Assembly: GCF_014650055.1 (NCBI RefSeq) | Contig: NZ_BMUF01000009.1 | Span: 49,069 to 113,068, forward strand | Direction of reading: 5' to 3' | Length of the DNA stretch: 64,000 nt | From: Streptomyces malachitofuscus | GTDB lineage: Bacteria; Actinomycetota; Actinomycetes; Streptomycetales; Streptomycetaceae | Part shown: piece by piece, positions 1-8,117 of the stretch | How the letters are laid out: each line of letters begins with the position of its first letter | Position numbering within the stretch: position 1 is the stretch's first letter | Notes under the pieces: generated by a model | Told to the model about the DNA's origin: nothing | The model's input: only the letters and a program-made list of their open reading frames with translations | The model's database searches: none | Program-made: the position numbers and the translations under genes

Positions 1-987
1 CGGCTCGTCCTTGCGGCGGGTGAGCAGGAGGGTGCCGGTGGACGGGGCGAGGGAGGCCGCGACGATCTCGTCGTGCTCGTCGAGGGCGACGGACACCACT
101 GCTTCGGCGGGCAGTTGGGGACCGGACTCGGTCCACCAGGCGCCGGCGGACTCCTGCTGTGTGGGGTACGCGGCGAACGTTACCCGGCCGCTCGCCGAAC
201 GCTGGGCCAGCACGGTGCAGTCGTGGCCGTCGATGTCGCAGCGCACGGCGGAGACCGGTCCGGGACCGGCCGCGGCGATCAGGGGGACGGGTGCGTCGCC
301 GGGGCGCCAGGCGCACACCTCCCCGCGCTCGTCGGTGAAGAAGAGGGTGGTGTGCTCGGCCGACGTGGCCAGGGCGCGCAGGGTGCCCGGCCGTACGGGT
401 ACGTGGACGCCCTCCGCCCGCACCGGGCGCTCACCGGATCCCTCCTGACGCCAGTGCAGGATCCCGTCCGGACCGGCCGCGTACAGCTCGACCCGGCCCG
501 ACTCCCCCGTCACGACGGCGAGATCCTCGTGCACGTCCTCCCCGCCGAGGCGGGCCCACGGCTCCCAGCCGCCCTTCTCCTTCTGCGCCAGCATGCTCAC
601 CCCGCCGTCCTTGTCACGGACGAAGACATGGGCGCGGCCCCGGTCGTCGACGGCGACGGCGGGGGTGCCGGTGCGCTCGCCCTTCTTGTCGGGGTGGCCG
701 ACGGGGACCCAGTCCAGCGGGGCGAGGCGGGGGCGGAAGTGGGTGGAGTGGACCAGGCCGGCCTCACCGTTCGCGGTGGGCCGCCAGGCGACCAGATGGG
801 CGTAGCCGTCGGTGCCCTGGCCGACGGCCGGTCCCGGGCACAGCTTCTGGTCGCCGCCGATCCTGCGGGGTGGCTCCCAGGCGCCGCCGGGCGCGAGTTC
901 CGCGCGGCACAGGACGGCGTCGTCCGACGGCAGGTAGACGGTGAGGCGGCCGTCGCGGCCGCGGAGGAGCCAGTCGCCGTTCACCAC
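1..987 (-). CDS. beta-propeller-like protein, 3' part outside window
   Basis: The reverse strand reads open from a GTG at 987 (or the adjacent GTG at 984) to the window edge, about 329 codons without a stop. An AAGGTG ribosome site lies just upstream and an in-frame TAA at 996-994 blocks a longer start. The product has repeated blades with motifs such as WEPPRRIGG and WEPWARLGG, spaced as in PLL-type or fucose-lectin-like beta-propellers. There is no signal peptide at the visible N-terminus, so it is probably cytoplasmic. The function is unknown; binding of a ligand or a scaffold role is inference from the fold alone. The C-terminus is missing from this window. Confidence 0.7.
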   Translation of the reverse strand, partial: MVNGDWLLRGRDGRLTVYLPSDDAVLCRAELAPGGAWEPPRRIGGDQKLCPGPAVGQGTDGYAHLVAWRPTANGEAGLVHSTHFRPRLAPLDWVPVGHPDKKGERTGTPAVAVDDRGRAHVFVRDKDGGVSMLAQKEKGGWEPWARLGGEDVHEDLAVVTGESGRVELYAAGPDGILHWRQEGSGERPVRAEGVHVPVRPGTLRALATSAEHTTLFFTDERGEVCAWRPGDAPVPLIAAAGPGPVSAVRCDIDGHDCTVLAQRSASGRVTFAAYPTQQESAGAWWTESGPQLPAEAVVSVALDEHDEIVAASLAPSTGTLLLTRRKDEP

Positions 988-1047
988 TTCACCTTATGCA
1001 AGTTCGCGGGGCGCGGGCGGGGCGGCCCCGCGTGGGACCCTGGCCGC

Positions 1048-1419
1048 ATGAACGACACCGCCGCCCTGCTCGTGATCGTCGACGCCGCGAACGTCGTGGG
1101 GTCGGTGCCCGACGGATGGTGGCGGGACCGCCGGGGCGCCGCGGAGCGCCTGCGCGACCGGCTGGCCGCGGACGGCCTGCCCGGCCGCCCCGGGCCCGTG
1201 GAGATCGTCCTGGTGGTCGAGGGAGCGGCCCGGGGGGTGGAGTCGGTGCCGGGCGTCCGCGTGGAGTCCGCCCCGGGCAGCGGTGACGACCACATGGTCG
1301 CCCTGGTCGCCGAGGCGGGCGACCGCCCGGTCCTGGTCGTCACGGCCGACCGCGAACTCCGCCGCAGGGTCACCGCCCTCGGCGCCGCAACCACGGGCCC
1401 CCGCACAGCCCGCCCCTGA
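1048..1419 (+). CDS. PIN/NYN-like small protein
   Basis: A 123-residue protein starting at ATG 1048. It begins with a hydrophobic strand ending in an acidic residue (LLVIVDAANVVGS), followed by GWWRDR, and has a later GDDHMVALV and a VVTADRELRRRV segment. This D...D-D-...TAD-D layout is that of PIN/NYN-type nuclease folds. Streptomyces homologues are often labelled NTP pyrophosphohydrolase (from memory), but no MazG or Nudix motif is visible. It is transcribed divergently from the propeller gene 60 bp away. A metal-dependent RNase role is inference. Confidence 0.6.
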   Translation: MNDTAALLVIVDAANVVGSVPDGWWRDRRGAAERLRDRLAADGLPGRPGPVEIVLVVEGAARGVESVPGVRVESAPGSGDDHMVALVAEAGDRPVLVVTADRELRRRVTALGAATTGPRTARP

Positions 1420-1497
1420 CCCCGGCTCCCCTGACGAGCACCGCGTCCACCCCCGACGCCACGAATCCGCTCCCGAGGACCCGACCTCCGTGCGGCC

Positions 1498-1945
1498 CGA
1501 CACCCCACGCCCCCGGCCGGCCGGTCCCGACCGCACCCCGACGCCCCCGGACACCGGCCGACACCACGCCCAGCCGCCCCGGACGCGCCGCAGGTCCACT
1601 CCCCGGGGGCCCGGGTCACGACCTCCGGGCCATCCGACACCCCCGGCGGCCCCGACAGGCGCCGAACACCCGGGCCCGACCACCCGCGACCGCACCCGAC
1701 GAACCCCCGACACCCGCCCGACACCACGCCCAGCCACCCACCCAGCACACACGCGCCGCAGGTCCACACCCCCCAGGGCCCAGGTCACGACCTCCGGGCC
1801 ATCCGACACCCCCGGCGGCCCCGACCATCCCCGGCCAGCCGGTCGCGATCACACCCGCCGGCACCACGCCCAGCGGCCCACCCAGCACGGACGCGCCGCG
1901 GGGCCGCTCCCCCCGAGGCCCGGGTCACGGCCTCCGGGCCGTACG
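1498..1945. repeat. decayed tandem repeats in a 596-bp non-coding gap
   Basis: The gap 1420-2015, between the 3' ends of the PIN-like gene and the permease, holds about two and a half imperfect copies of a 140-160 bp unit. Copies begin near 1561, 1721 and 1861, each with ACACCACGCCCAG or a close variant. Each then has a GCGCCGC stretch and GGTCACG-CCTCCGGGCC about 50-60 bp later. No reading frame through it looks like protein. It is probably degenerated sequence; nothing else was found in the gap. Confidence 0.6.
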
Positions 1946-2015
1946 GCGGGCGGGCGGCGGGCGGTGCGGGCCGGGCACGGGGTGGCCCGTGGGCCGCTCA
2001 GAGCGGAGGCAGTGG

Positions 2016-3509
2016 TCAGGTGGTGGTTTCCTCCTCCGGGGCTCGGGCCATCCGGCTGTGGGTGCGGCTGTAGAGGAAGTACACGACGATGCCGACCGCC
2101 ATCCAGATGCCGAAGCGGACCCACGTCTCGGCGGGCAGGTTCAGCATCAGCCACAGGGACGCGCAGACCGACACGATCGGCAGGACGGGCACCCACGGGG
2201 TGCGGAAGGCGCGGTGCAGGTCGGGCCGGGTCCTGCGGAGGATGATCACGCTGATGGCGACGATCACGAAGGCGAACAGCGTGCCGATGTTCACCAGCGC
2301 GGCCAGCTCGTTCAGCGGGGTGAAGCCCGCGAGGATCGCGATGGCGACACCGAGCAGGATGGTGGGCCGGTGCGGCGTCCTGAACCGGGGGTGGACCCGG
2401 GAGAAGAACCGGGGCAGCAGCCCGTCGCGGCTCATCGCGAAGAAGACCCGGGTCTGCCCGAGCAGCAGGATCATGCAGACGGTCGTCAGGCCGACGGCGG
2501 CCCCGAAGCTGATGAAGCCCGCGAACCAGGGATGCCCGGTGGCCTTGAAGGCGTCCGCGAGCGGGGCGTCCACGGACAGTTCGCTGTAGTGCTGCATACC
2601 GGTGACGACGATCGACACCAGCACGTACAGCACAGTGCAGATGAACAGGGAGCCGAGGATGCCGCGGGGCATGTCGCGCTGCGGGTTCTTGGTCTCCTCG
2701 GCGGCCGTGGCGACGATGTCGAAGCCGATGAAGGCGAAGAACACCACCGAGGCGGCGGTGAAGATGCCCATCACGCCGAAGTTGGCCGGGGCCCAGCCGA
2801 ACATCAACTGGATGAGCGGCGAATCAAGGCTGTCCCCGGCGGGCACCGGCTTCGAGTCCGGGATGAACGGGTCGTAGTTGTCGGCGGTGATGAAGAAGGC
2901 ACCTGCGATGATCACCACGAGGACCACGGTCACCTTGATGGCGACGACCAGCGAGGTGACCCGGGCGGACAGCTTCATGCCGAGGACGAGGATGCCGGTG
3001 AGCACCAGCACCAGGGCGGCGGCGAGGATGTCGAACCCGAAGACGTCGGAGCCCTCGCGGCTGCCGAGTGCCGCGGGCATCTCCCAGCCCGCGTTGTCCA
3101 TGAGCGACTGGATGTAGCCCGACCAGCCGACCGCCACCACCGCCGTACCGAGTGCGAACTCCAGGACCAGGTCCCAGCCGATGATCCAGGCGGGCAGCTC
3201 ACCCAGGGAGGCGTACGAGAAGGTGTAGGCGGAGCCCGCCACCGGGACGGTGGAGGCGAACTCGGCGTAGCAGAGCGCGGCGAGCGCGCAGACGACACCG
3301 GCCACCACGAACGCCAGGGCCGTGGCCGGTCCGGCGTTGTCCTTGGCGACCGTACCGGTGAGGACGAAGATGCCGGTGCCGATGATGACACCGACACCGA
3401 AGACGGTCAGATCCAGCGCGGAGAGGGACTTCTTGAGCGCATGCTCCGGTTCCTCGGTGTCGCGGATGGACTGCTCTACCTTCTTCGTCCGGAAGAGGGG
3501 GCTTGTCAC
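2016..3509 (-). CDS. APC-family amino acid permease
   Basis: A 497-residue integral membrane transporter of the APC superfamily, cationic amino acid or YfnA type. The start is the GTG at 3509, with GGGAGG five bases upstream; the longer open frame lacks a ribosome site. After a charged N-terminus ending HALKKSLSALDL comes the first membrane helix with the APC signature GVGVIIGTGIFVLTG. About 12-14 hydrophobic segments follow, with a conserved FFAFIGFDIVATAAEETKNP segment in the middle. It probably imports amino acids by proton symport; the substrate cannot be read from the sequence. It is monocistronic, convergent with the PIN-like gene. Confidence 0.88.
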   Translation of the reverse strand: MTSPLFRTKKVEQSIRDTEEPEHALKKSLSALDLTVFGVGVIIGTGIFVLTGTVAKDNAGPATALAFVVAGVVCALAALCYAEFASTVPVAGSAYTFSYASLGELPAWIIGWDLVLEFALGTAVVAVGWSGYIQSLMDNAGWEMPAALGSREGSDVFGFDILAAALVLVLTGILVLGMKLSARVTSLVVAIKVTVVLVVIIAGAFFITADNYDPFIPDSKPVPAGDSLDSPLIQLMFGWAPANFGVMGIFTAASVVFFAFIGFDIVATAAEETKNPQRDMPRGILGSLFICTVLYVLVSIVVTGMQHYSELSVDAPLADAFKATGHPWFAGFISFGAAVGLTTVCMILLLGQTRVFFAMSRDGLLPRFFSRVHPRFRTPHRPTILLGVAIAILAGFTPLNELAALVNIGTLFAFVIVAISVIILRRTRPDLHRAFRTPWVPVLPIVSVCASLWLMLNLPAETWVRFGIWMAVGIVVYFLYSRTHSRMARAPEEETTT

Positions 3510-3593
3510 GGGTACCTCCCACGCTTGTCGTCCTCGACATGATCGAGAGGGGGCGTAGGTCGTATGCCCCGGCGTGGCCGCCCTCACGCAAAC

Positions 3594-3633
3594 GGGCCGC
3601 CCGCGCCACTCTTCACAGTGGCACGGGCGGCCC
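3594..3633 (-). terminator. terminator of dxs
   Basis: An inverted repeat directly after the dxs stop: 10-bp arms at 3594-3603 and 3624-3633, then 6-bp inner arms (GCCACT / AGTGGC) with one mismatch between them and a CTTCAC loop. It lies in the 147-bp space between dxs and the permease start. There is only a short T run, as is usual in Streptomyces. Confidence 0.8.
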
Positions 3634-3656
3634 ATCCGGGCGACGCGTGGTGCGGG

Positions 3657-5594
3657 TCAGTCGCGGGCCGGTTGCACCGCGTCGACCGCGTCGGCGGCGG
3701 AGCGCTCGGTGGGGAGGCCTTGGAGCTTGGCCACCAGGCCGGTGACCTGGCGGGCGATGTCGGGTGCGGTCAGCCCGATCTCGGCCATGACCTCGGCGCG
3801 GGAGGCGTGGTCGAGGAAGCGCGGCGGGATGCCGAAGTCGCGCAGCGGCACGTCCACGCCGGCGTCGCGCAGGGCCTGGGCGATCGTGGAGCCGACACCG
3901 CCGACCCGCGAGTTGTCCTCGACGGTGACGACGACGCGGTGCTTCTCGGCGAGCGGCGCCATCGCCTCGTCGACGGGCTTGACCCAGCGCGGGTCGACGA
4001 CGGTGGTGGAGATGCCCTGCCGGTCGAGGAGGGCGGCGATCTCCAGGCACATCGGGGCGAGCGCTCCCACGGACACCAGCAGCACGTCGGGGGCGTCGGT
4101 GCCGGGCTCGCGCAGGACGTCCATGCCGCCGACGCGGCCCACGGCGGGCACAGCGGGGCCGACGGCGCCCTTGGAGAAGCGCACCACGGTGGGGGCGTCG
4201 TCGACGGCGACGGCCTCGCGCAGCTGGGCGCGGACCTGGTCGGCGTCGCGCGGGGCGGCCAGCCGCAGCCCGGGGACGACCTGGAGGATCGACATGTCCC
4301 ACATGCCGTTGTGGGAGGCGCCGTCGGTGCCGGTGACGCCGGCCCGGTCGAGCACGAAGGTCACGCCGCACCTGTGCAGGGCCACGTCCATGAGCACCTG
4401 GTCGAAGGCGCGGTTGAGGAAGGTGGCGTAGACGGCGAAGACGGGGTGCACGCCGGCGTGGGCGAGGCCCGCCGCGGAGACGGCGCCGTGCTGCTCGGCG
4501 ATGCCGACGTCGTAGACCCGGTCGGGGAAGCGCTTGGCGAACTTGTCCAGGCCGACCGGCTGGAGCATGGCGGCGGTGATGGCGACGACGTCCTCGCGCT
4601 CCTCGCCGAGCTTCACCATCTCCTCGCCGAAGACGGACGTCCAGTCGGCGCCCGAGGTGGCGATCGGCAGGCCCGTGTCGGGGTGGATCTTGCCGACGGC
4701 GTGGAAGCGGTCCGCCTCGTCCTGGAGGGCGGGCTGGTACCCGCGGCCCTTCTCGGTGAGGCAGTGCACGATCACCGGGCCGTTGAAGCGCTTGGCCCGG
4801 GCCAGCGCGGACTCCAGGGCCTCGATGTCGTGGCCGTCGATGGGGCCGACGTACTTCAGGCCGAGGTCCTCGAACATGCCCTGCGGGGCGATGAAGTCCT
4901 TCAGGCCCTTCTTGGCGCCGTGCAGGGTGTCGAAGAGGGGCTTGCCGACGACCGGGGTGCGCTCCAGGAGGTCCTTGGTGCGGGTCAGGAAGCGCTCGTA
5001 GCCGTCGGTGGTGCGCAGGGTCGCGAGGTGGTTGGCGAGGCCGCCGATGGTGGGCGAGTAGGAGCGCTCGTTGTCGTTGACGACGATGACGAGCGGGCGG
5101 TCCTTGGCGTCGGCGATGTTGTTCAGCGCCTCCCAGGCCATGCCGCCGGTGAGCGCGCCGTCGCCGATGACCGCGACGACGTGGCTGTCGTCCCGCTTCA
5201 TGATCTGGTTGGCCTTGGCGATGCCGTCGGCCCAGCCGAGCACGGTGGAGGCGTGGCTGTTCTCGATGACGTCGTGCTCGGACTCGGCCTGCGAGGGGTA
5301 GCCGGACAGGCCGCCCTTCATCTTCAGCTTGGAGAAGTCCTGCCGGCCGGTCAGCAGCTTGTGCACGTAGGACTGGTGGCCGGTGTCCCAGAGCACCTTG
5401 TCCTTGGGTGACTCGAAGACCCGGTGCAGGGCGATGGTGAGCTCCACCACACCGAGGTTGGGGCCGAGGTGGCCGCCGGTCTTGGAGACCGCGTCGACGA
5501 GGAAGGTCCGGATCTCCCCGGCCAGCTGGACGAGCTCCTCCGGGCTGAGCCGGTCCAGATCGCGCGGTCCCCTGATGCGGGTCAGCAGCGGCAC
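3657..5594 (-). CDS. dxs: 1-deoxy-D-xylulose-5-phosphate synthase
   Basis: A 645-residue thiamine-diphosphate transketolase-type enzyme joining pyruvate and glyceraldehyde 3-phosphate to form DXP, the first step of the MEP isoprenoid pathway in the cytosol. Visible marks are the N-terminal TKTGGHLGPNLGVVELT with its catalytic histidine, GHQSYVHK, the ThDP/Mg motif GDGALTGGMAWEALNN, and the pyrimidine-binding domain with DVGIAEQHGAVSAAGLA. The length is normal for the family. The start is GTG 5594 with AAGGAGG upstream. It has its own promoter region (5595-5737). It appears complete and functional. Confidence 0.97.
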   Translation of the reverse strand: MPLLTRIRGPRDLDRLSPEELVQLAGEIRTFLVDAVSKTGGHLGPNLGVVELTIALHRVFESPKDKVLWDTGHQSYVHKLLTGRQDFSKLKMKGGLSGYPSQAESEHDVIENSHASTVLGWADGIAKANQIMKRDDSHVVAVIGDGALTGGMAWEALNNIADAKDRPLVIVVNDNERSYSPTIGGLANHLATLRTTDGYERFLTRTKDLLERTPVVGKPLFDTLHGAKKGLKDFIAPQGMFEDLGLKYVGPIDGHDIEALESALARAKRFNGPVIVHCLTEKGRGYQPALQDEADRFHAVGKIHPDTGLPIATSGADWTSVFGEEMVKLGEEREDVVAITAAMLQPVGLDKFAKRFPDRVYDVGIAEQHGAVSAAGLAHAGVHPVFAVYATFLNRAFDQVLMDVALHRCGVTFVLDRAGVTGTDGASHNGMWDMSILQVVPGLRLAAPRDADQVRAQLREAVAVDDAPTVVRFSKGAVGPAVPAVGRVGGMDVLREPGTDAPDVLLVSVGALAPMCLEIAALLDRQGISTTVVDPRWVKPVDEAMAPLAEKHRVVVTVEDNSRVGGVGSTIAQALRDAGVDVPLRDFGIPPRFLDHASRAEVMAEIGLTAPDIARQVTGLVAKLQGLPTERSAADAVDAVQPARD

Positions 5595-5737
5595 CCGTGC
5601 CTCCTTGCAGTAGAGCTGATCGAGCTGTTGCCGGGCGGGTCGAGTCTAATGTTCCGCTCCGCCGTGACGACTCCGGGCGGTGCGTCGTACATCACCCGAT
5701 CAGCAGTACCCCGATTGCACCCGCCCCCGACATGCCT

Positions 5738-5768
5738 GTTGCCCGGCACCAATGAGGCACCGGGCAAC
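5738..5768 (-). terminator. hairpin downstream of xylH
   Basis: 9-bp perfect arms (GTTGCCCGG at 5738-5746, CCGGGCAAC at 5760-5768) around a 13-base loop. It lies between the xylH stop and dxs and probably ends the xylFGH transcript. Confidence 0.5.
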
Positions 5769-5777
5769 GGCAACGCC

Positions 5778-5852
5778 CTAGGGGCGCGGGGCTCAATCGA
5801 TGTGCGGCTCCGCCGCGTGGGCGCGACAAGCCACAGCGCACCCGCAGCGGAA
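5778..5852. repeat. dispersed Streptomyces intergenic repeat
   Basis: The stretch starting CTAGGGGCGCGGGG and containing TGCGGCTCCGCCGCGTGGGC, then GCGACAAGCCAC and CACCCGCAGC, matches in pattern a sequence I know as recurring in many Streptomyces intergenic spaces. A small hairpin GCGG-CTCCG-CCGC is at its centre. It abuts the xylH stop codon. The recognition is from memory and is not a database result. Confidence 0.5.
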
Positions 5853-5855
5853 GCG

Positions 5856-7148
5856 CTAGGCGCGCCCCGCGGTCTTCTGCGTCTTACGGGTGACCGCGTC
5901 GATGACGACGGTCGCCAGCAGCACACCACCGGTGATCATGTACTGCACCGGCGAGGCGATGCCTTCCAGCGCCAGACCGTAGGTGATCGAGATGATGACC
6001 ATCACACCGAGCAGCGCGTCCCACGTGCGGCCGCGACCACCGAAGAGCGACGTACCACCGATGACGGCCGCGGCGATGACGTTCATCAGGAACTCACCGG
6101 TACCCGCGCCCTGGTTGGCAGAGGCGATCTTCGAGGCGACGAACAGACCGCCGATCGCGGCGAAGGTACCGGCGATCGCGAAGACCGAGATCCGGACCAT
6201 CTCCACGTTGATACCGGCGCGGCGGGACGCCTCGACGCTGCCGCCGAGCGCGAAGACCTTGCGGCCGTAGGAGGTGCGGCGCAGCACGAAGTCCGTGAGG
6301 ACCAGGAAGGCCAGGAAGATCACCACGGCCAGGGGCAGGCCCTTGTACTGGTTGAAGACGATCGCGACGGCGAACGCCAGGACGGCGAGCAGCACGGTCC
6401 GCACGATGATCTCGTTCAGCGGGCGGGACGGCACACCGGCGGCCTCGCGGCGGCGGTTGTCGAAGAACGCCAGCAGGAAGTACCCCACGGTCGCGACGAT
6501 CGCCAGGCCGTACGCGGCGGCCACATCGGTGAAGTAGTAGCTGGTCAGCTTGACGACGATGCCCTCGGAGTCGAGGTTGATCGTGCCGTTGCTGCCCAGG
6601 ATCTGCAGCATGAAGCCCTGCCAGAACAGCAGTCCGGCCAGGGTCACGGCGAACGCCGGGACGCCGATGCGGGCGAAGATGAAGCCGTGGATGGCGCCGG
6701 CCACCGTGCCGGTGAGGACCGCCAGCACCAGGGCCAGGATCTCGTTCATCCCGTGGGTCACGCTCAGGACCGCGAAGGTGGCGCCCGCGACACCGCTGAC
6801 CGAGCCGACCGACAGGTCGATCTCGCCGAGCAGCAGGACGAAGACGATACCGACGGCGATCATGCCCGTGCCGACCATGGCGACGGACATGTCCGAGAAG
6901 TTGCCGGCGGTGAGGAAGTTGGAGTTCAGGCTGGTGAAGATGGCCCAGATGATCACCAGGCCGACCACGACGGGAATGGAGCCGAGGTCACCGGCCTTCA
7001 TCTTCCGCTTGAACTCGTTCCAGTAACCCAGGAAGCCCTGCTCACGGACGAGCAGCCGGGGGTCGACCACGGTGACCGCGGCGGCGGCCGCCTCGGGGTT
7101 CTCCACGGCGTGGTCCTCGACGGGGGCGGAGGTCTTTTCGGTGCTCAC
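5856..7148 (-). CDS. xylH: xylose ABC transporter permease
   Basis: A 430-residue permease of the ribose/xylose (CUT2) family. The start is the GTG at 7148, whose GTGA overlaps the xylG stop; the longer frame upstream runs through xylG and is not real. After a roughly 50-residue cytoplasmic N-terminus there are 10 or more membrane segments, including GIVFVLLLGEIDLSVGSVSG, typical of RbsC/XylH proteins, and FGGRGRTWDALLGVMVI near the end. It forms the membrane channel with XylG as ATPase and XylF as binding protein. As the last gene of rok7B7-xylF-xylG-xylH it is translationally coupled to xylG. Confidence 0.92.
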   Translation of the reverse strand: MSTEKTSAPVEDHAVENPEAAAAAVTVVDPRLLVREQGFLGYWNEFKRKMKAGDLGSIPVVVGLVIIWAIFTSLNSNFLTAGNFSDMSVAMVGTGMIAVGIVFVLLLGEIDLSVGSVSGVAGATFAVLSVTHGMNEILALVLAVLTGTVAGAIHGFIFARIGVPAFAVTLAGLLFWQGFMLQILGSNGTINLDSEGIVVKLTSYYFTDVAAAYGLAIVATVGYFLLAFFDNRRREAAGVPSRPLNEIIVRTVLLAVLAFAVAIVFNQYKGLPLAVVIFLAFLVLTDFVLRRTSYGRKVFALGGSVEASRRAGINVEMVRISVFAIAGTFAAIGGLFVASKIASANQGAGTGEFLMNVIAAAVIGGTSLFGGRGRTWDALLGVMVIISITYGLALEGIASPVQYMITGGVLLATVVIDAVTRKTQKTAGRA

Positions 7149-7927
7149 TTCTTGATCTCCCCATTGGTGCGCGCCGCACGACGGGTCACGGCGTTGTCCG
7201 TGGCGCCCGTGATGGCGGAGATGATCTCTTCCTGCGAGGTCGACTTGACCTCGAAGACGCCGTTGTTGCGGCCGAGCCGCAGCACGGCGACCTTGTCCGC
7301 CACGGCCTTCACATCGGCCATGTTGTGGCTGATGAGGATGACCGCGTGACCGCGCTCGCGCAGCCGCTCGACCAGGTCGAGGACCTGGGCGGTCTGCTCG
7401 ACGCCGAGGGCGGCGGTGGGCTCGTCGAGGATCACCAGCTTGGGCTCGCCGAGCATGGACCGGGCGATGGCCACGACCTGGCGCTGTCCTCCGGAGAGGG
7501 AGGCGATCGGGATCCGGACGCTGGGGATGCGGATCGAGAGGGTGTCGAGGAGCTCGCGGGAGCGGCGCTCCATCTCGACCTCGTCCAGGACACCGCGCCG
7601 GCGCAGTTCCCGTCCCAGGTAGAGGTTGCCGACGACATCGATGTTGTCGCACAGCGCGAGGTCCTGGTAGACCGTCGCGATGCCCAGGTTCTGGGCGTCG
7701 TGCGGCCTGTTGATCTGAACCTTCCGGCCGTCCCACTCGATGACGCCCTCATCGATGGGATGCACGCCGGCGATCGTCTTGACCAGGGTGGACTTTCCGG
7801 CACCGTTGTCGCCCACCAGGGCGACCACCTCACCGGCGTGGACCTCAAGCTCTACGTCGGTGAGCGCCTGGACGGCACCGAACCGCTTGGAGACCCCGCG
7901 CAACGCCAGCACGGGCGTAGCGGACAC
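7145..7927 (-). CDS. xylG: xylose ABC transporter ATP-binding protein
   Basis: A 260-residue single-domain ABC ATPase, half the length of double-domain RbsA/XylG proteins, as is usual for actinobacterial sugar importers of this type. Walker A is GDNGAGKST, the signature LSGGQRQ, Walker B LVILDEP, and the switch histidine lies in LISHNM. I choose GTG 7927 because AAGGAG lies 9 bases before it; the ATG at 7936 touches the ribosome site and the frame further upstream is the xylF-xylG leader. It powers xylose (or other pentose) uptake through XylH. Its 3' end overlaps xylH by 4 bp. Confidence 0.92.
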   Translation of the reverse strand: MSATPVLALRGVSKRFGAVQALTDVELEVHAGEVVALVGDNGAGKSTLVKTIAGVHPIDEGVIEWDGRKVQINRPHDAQNLGIATVYQDLALCDNIDVVGNLYLGRELRRRGVLDEVEMERRSRELLDTLSIRIPSVRIPIASLSGGQRQVVAIARSMLGEPKLVILDEPTAALGVEQTAQVLDLVERLRERGHAVILISHNMADVKAVADKVAVLRLGRNNGVFEVKSTSQEEIISAITGATDNAVTRRAARTNGEIKK

Positions 7928-7994
7928 GTGAACCATCTCCTTCGCCGCCTGACCCGGCGGGAGGTTGTGCAGAGAATTTGGGGGGTTGTTCCGT

Positions 7995-8040
7995 CCGGCG
8001 CCCCGCGTAGCTTGCGGGGCTGATGTGTGCGGGGCGCCGG
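7995..8040 (-). promoter_or_regulatory. alternative hairpins between xylF and xylG
   Basis: 12-bp perfect arms at 7995-8006 and 8029-8040. The 7-base core GCCCCGC (8000-8006) can instead pair with GCGGGGC at 8014-8020. The two structures exclude each other. They lie in the 190-bp xylF-xylG spacer ahead of the xylG ribosome site, so they may tune xylGH expression or protect the xylF mRNA end. Confidence 0.6.
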
Positions 8041-8067
8041 CGGAAGCGCGTGGCAGTCGTCCCGTCG

Positions 8068-8090
8068 GGGAGTCCGGGTCACGGACTCCC
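8068..8090 (-). promoter_or_regulatory. hairpin after xylF
   Basis: Perfect 9-bp arms GGGAGTCCG (8068-8076) and CGGACTCCC (8082-8090) with a 5-base loop, 28 bases past the xylF stop. Such hairpins commonly allow high expression of the binding-protein gene relative to downstream genes. That role is inference here. Confidence 0.65.
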
Positions 8091-8117
8091 TCGTCTGTCA
8101 CGGGACTTGCGGACTGC

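Noticed and set aside
1283..2245. Open frame through the repeat gap at 1.4-2.0 kb
   Set aside because: It reads arginine/proline-rich nonsense, has no ribosome site and runs into the permease on the other strand.
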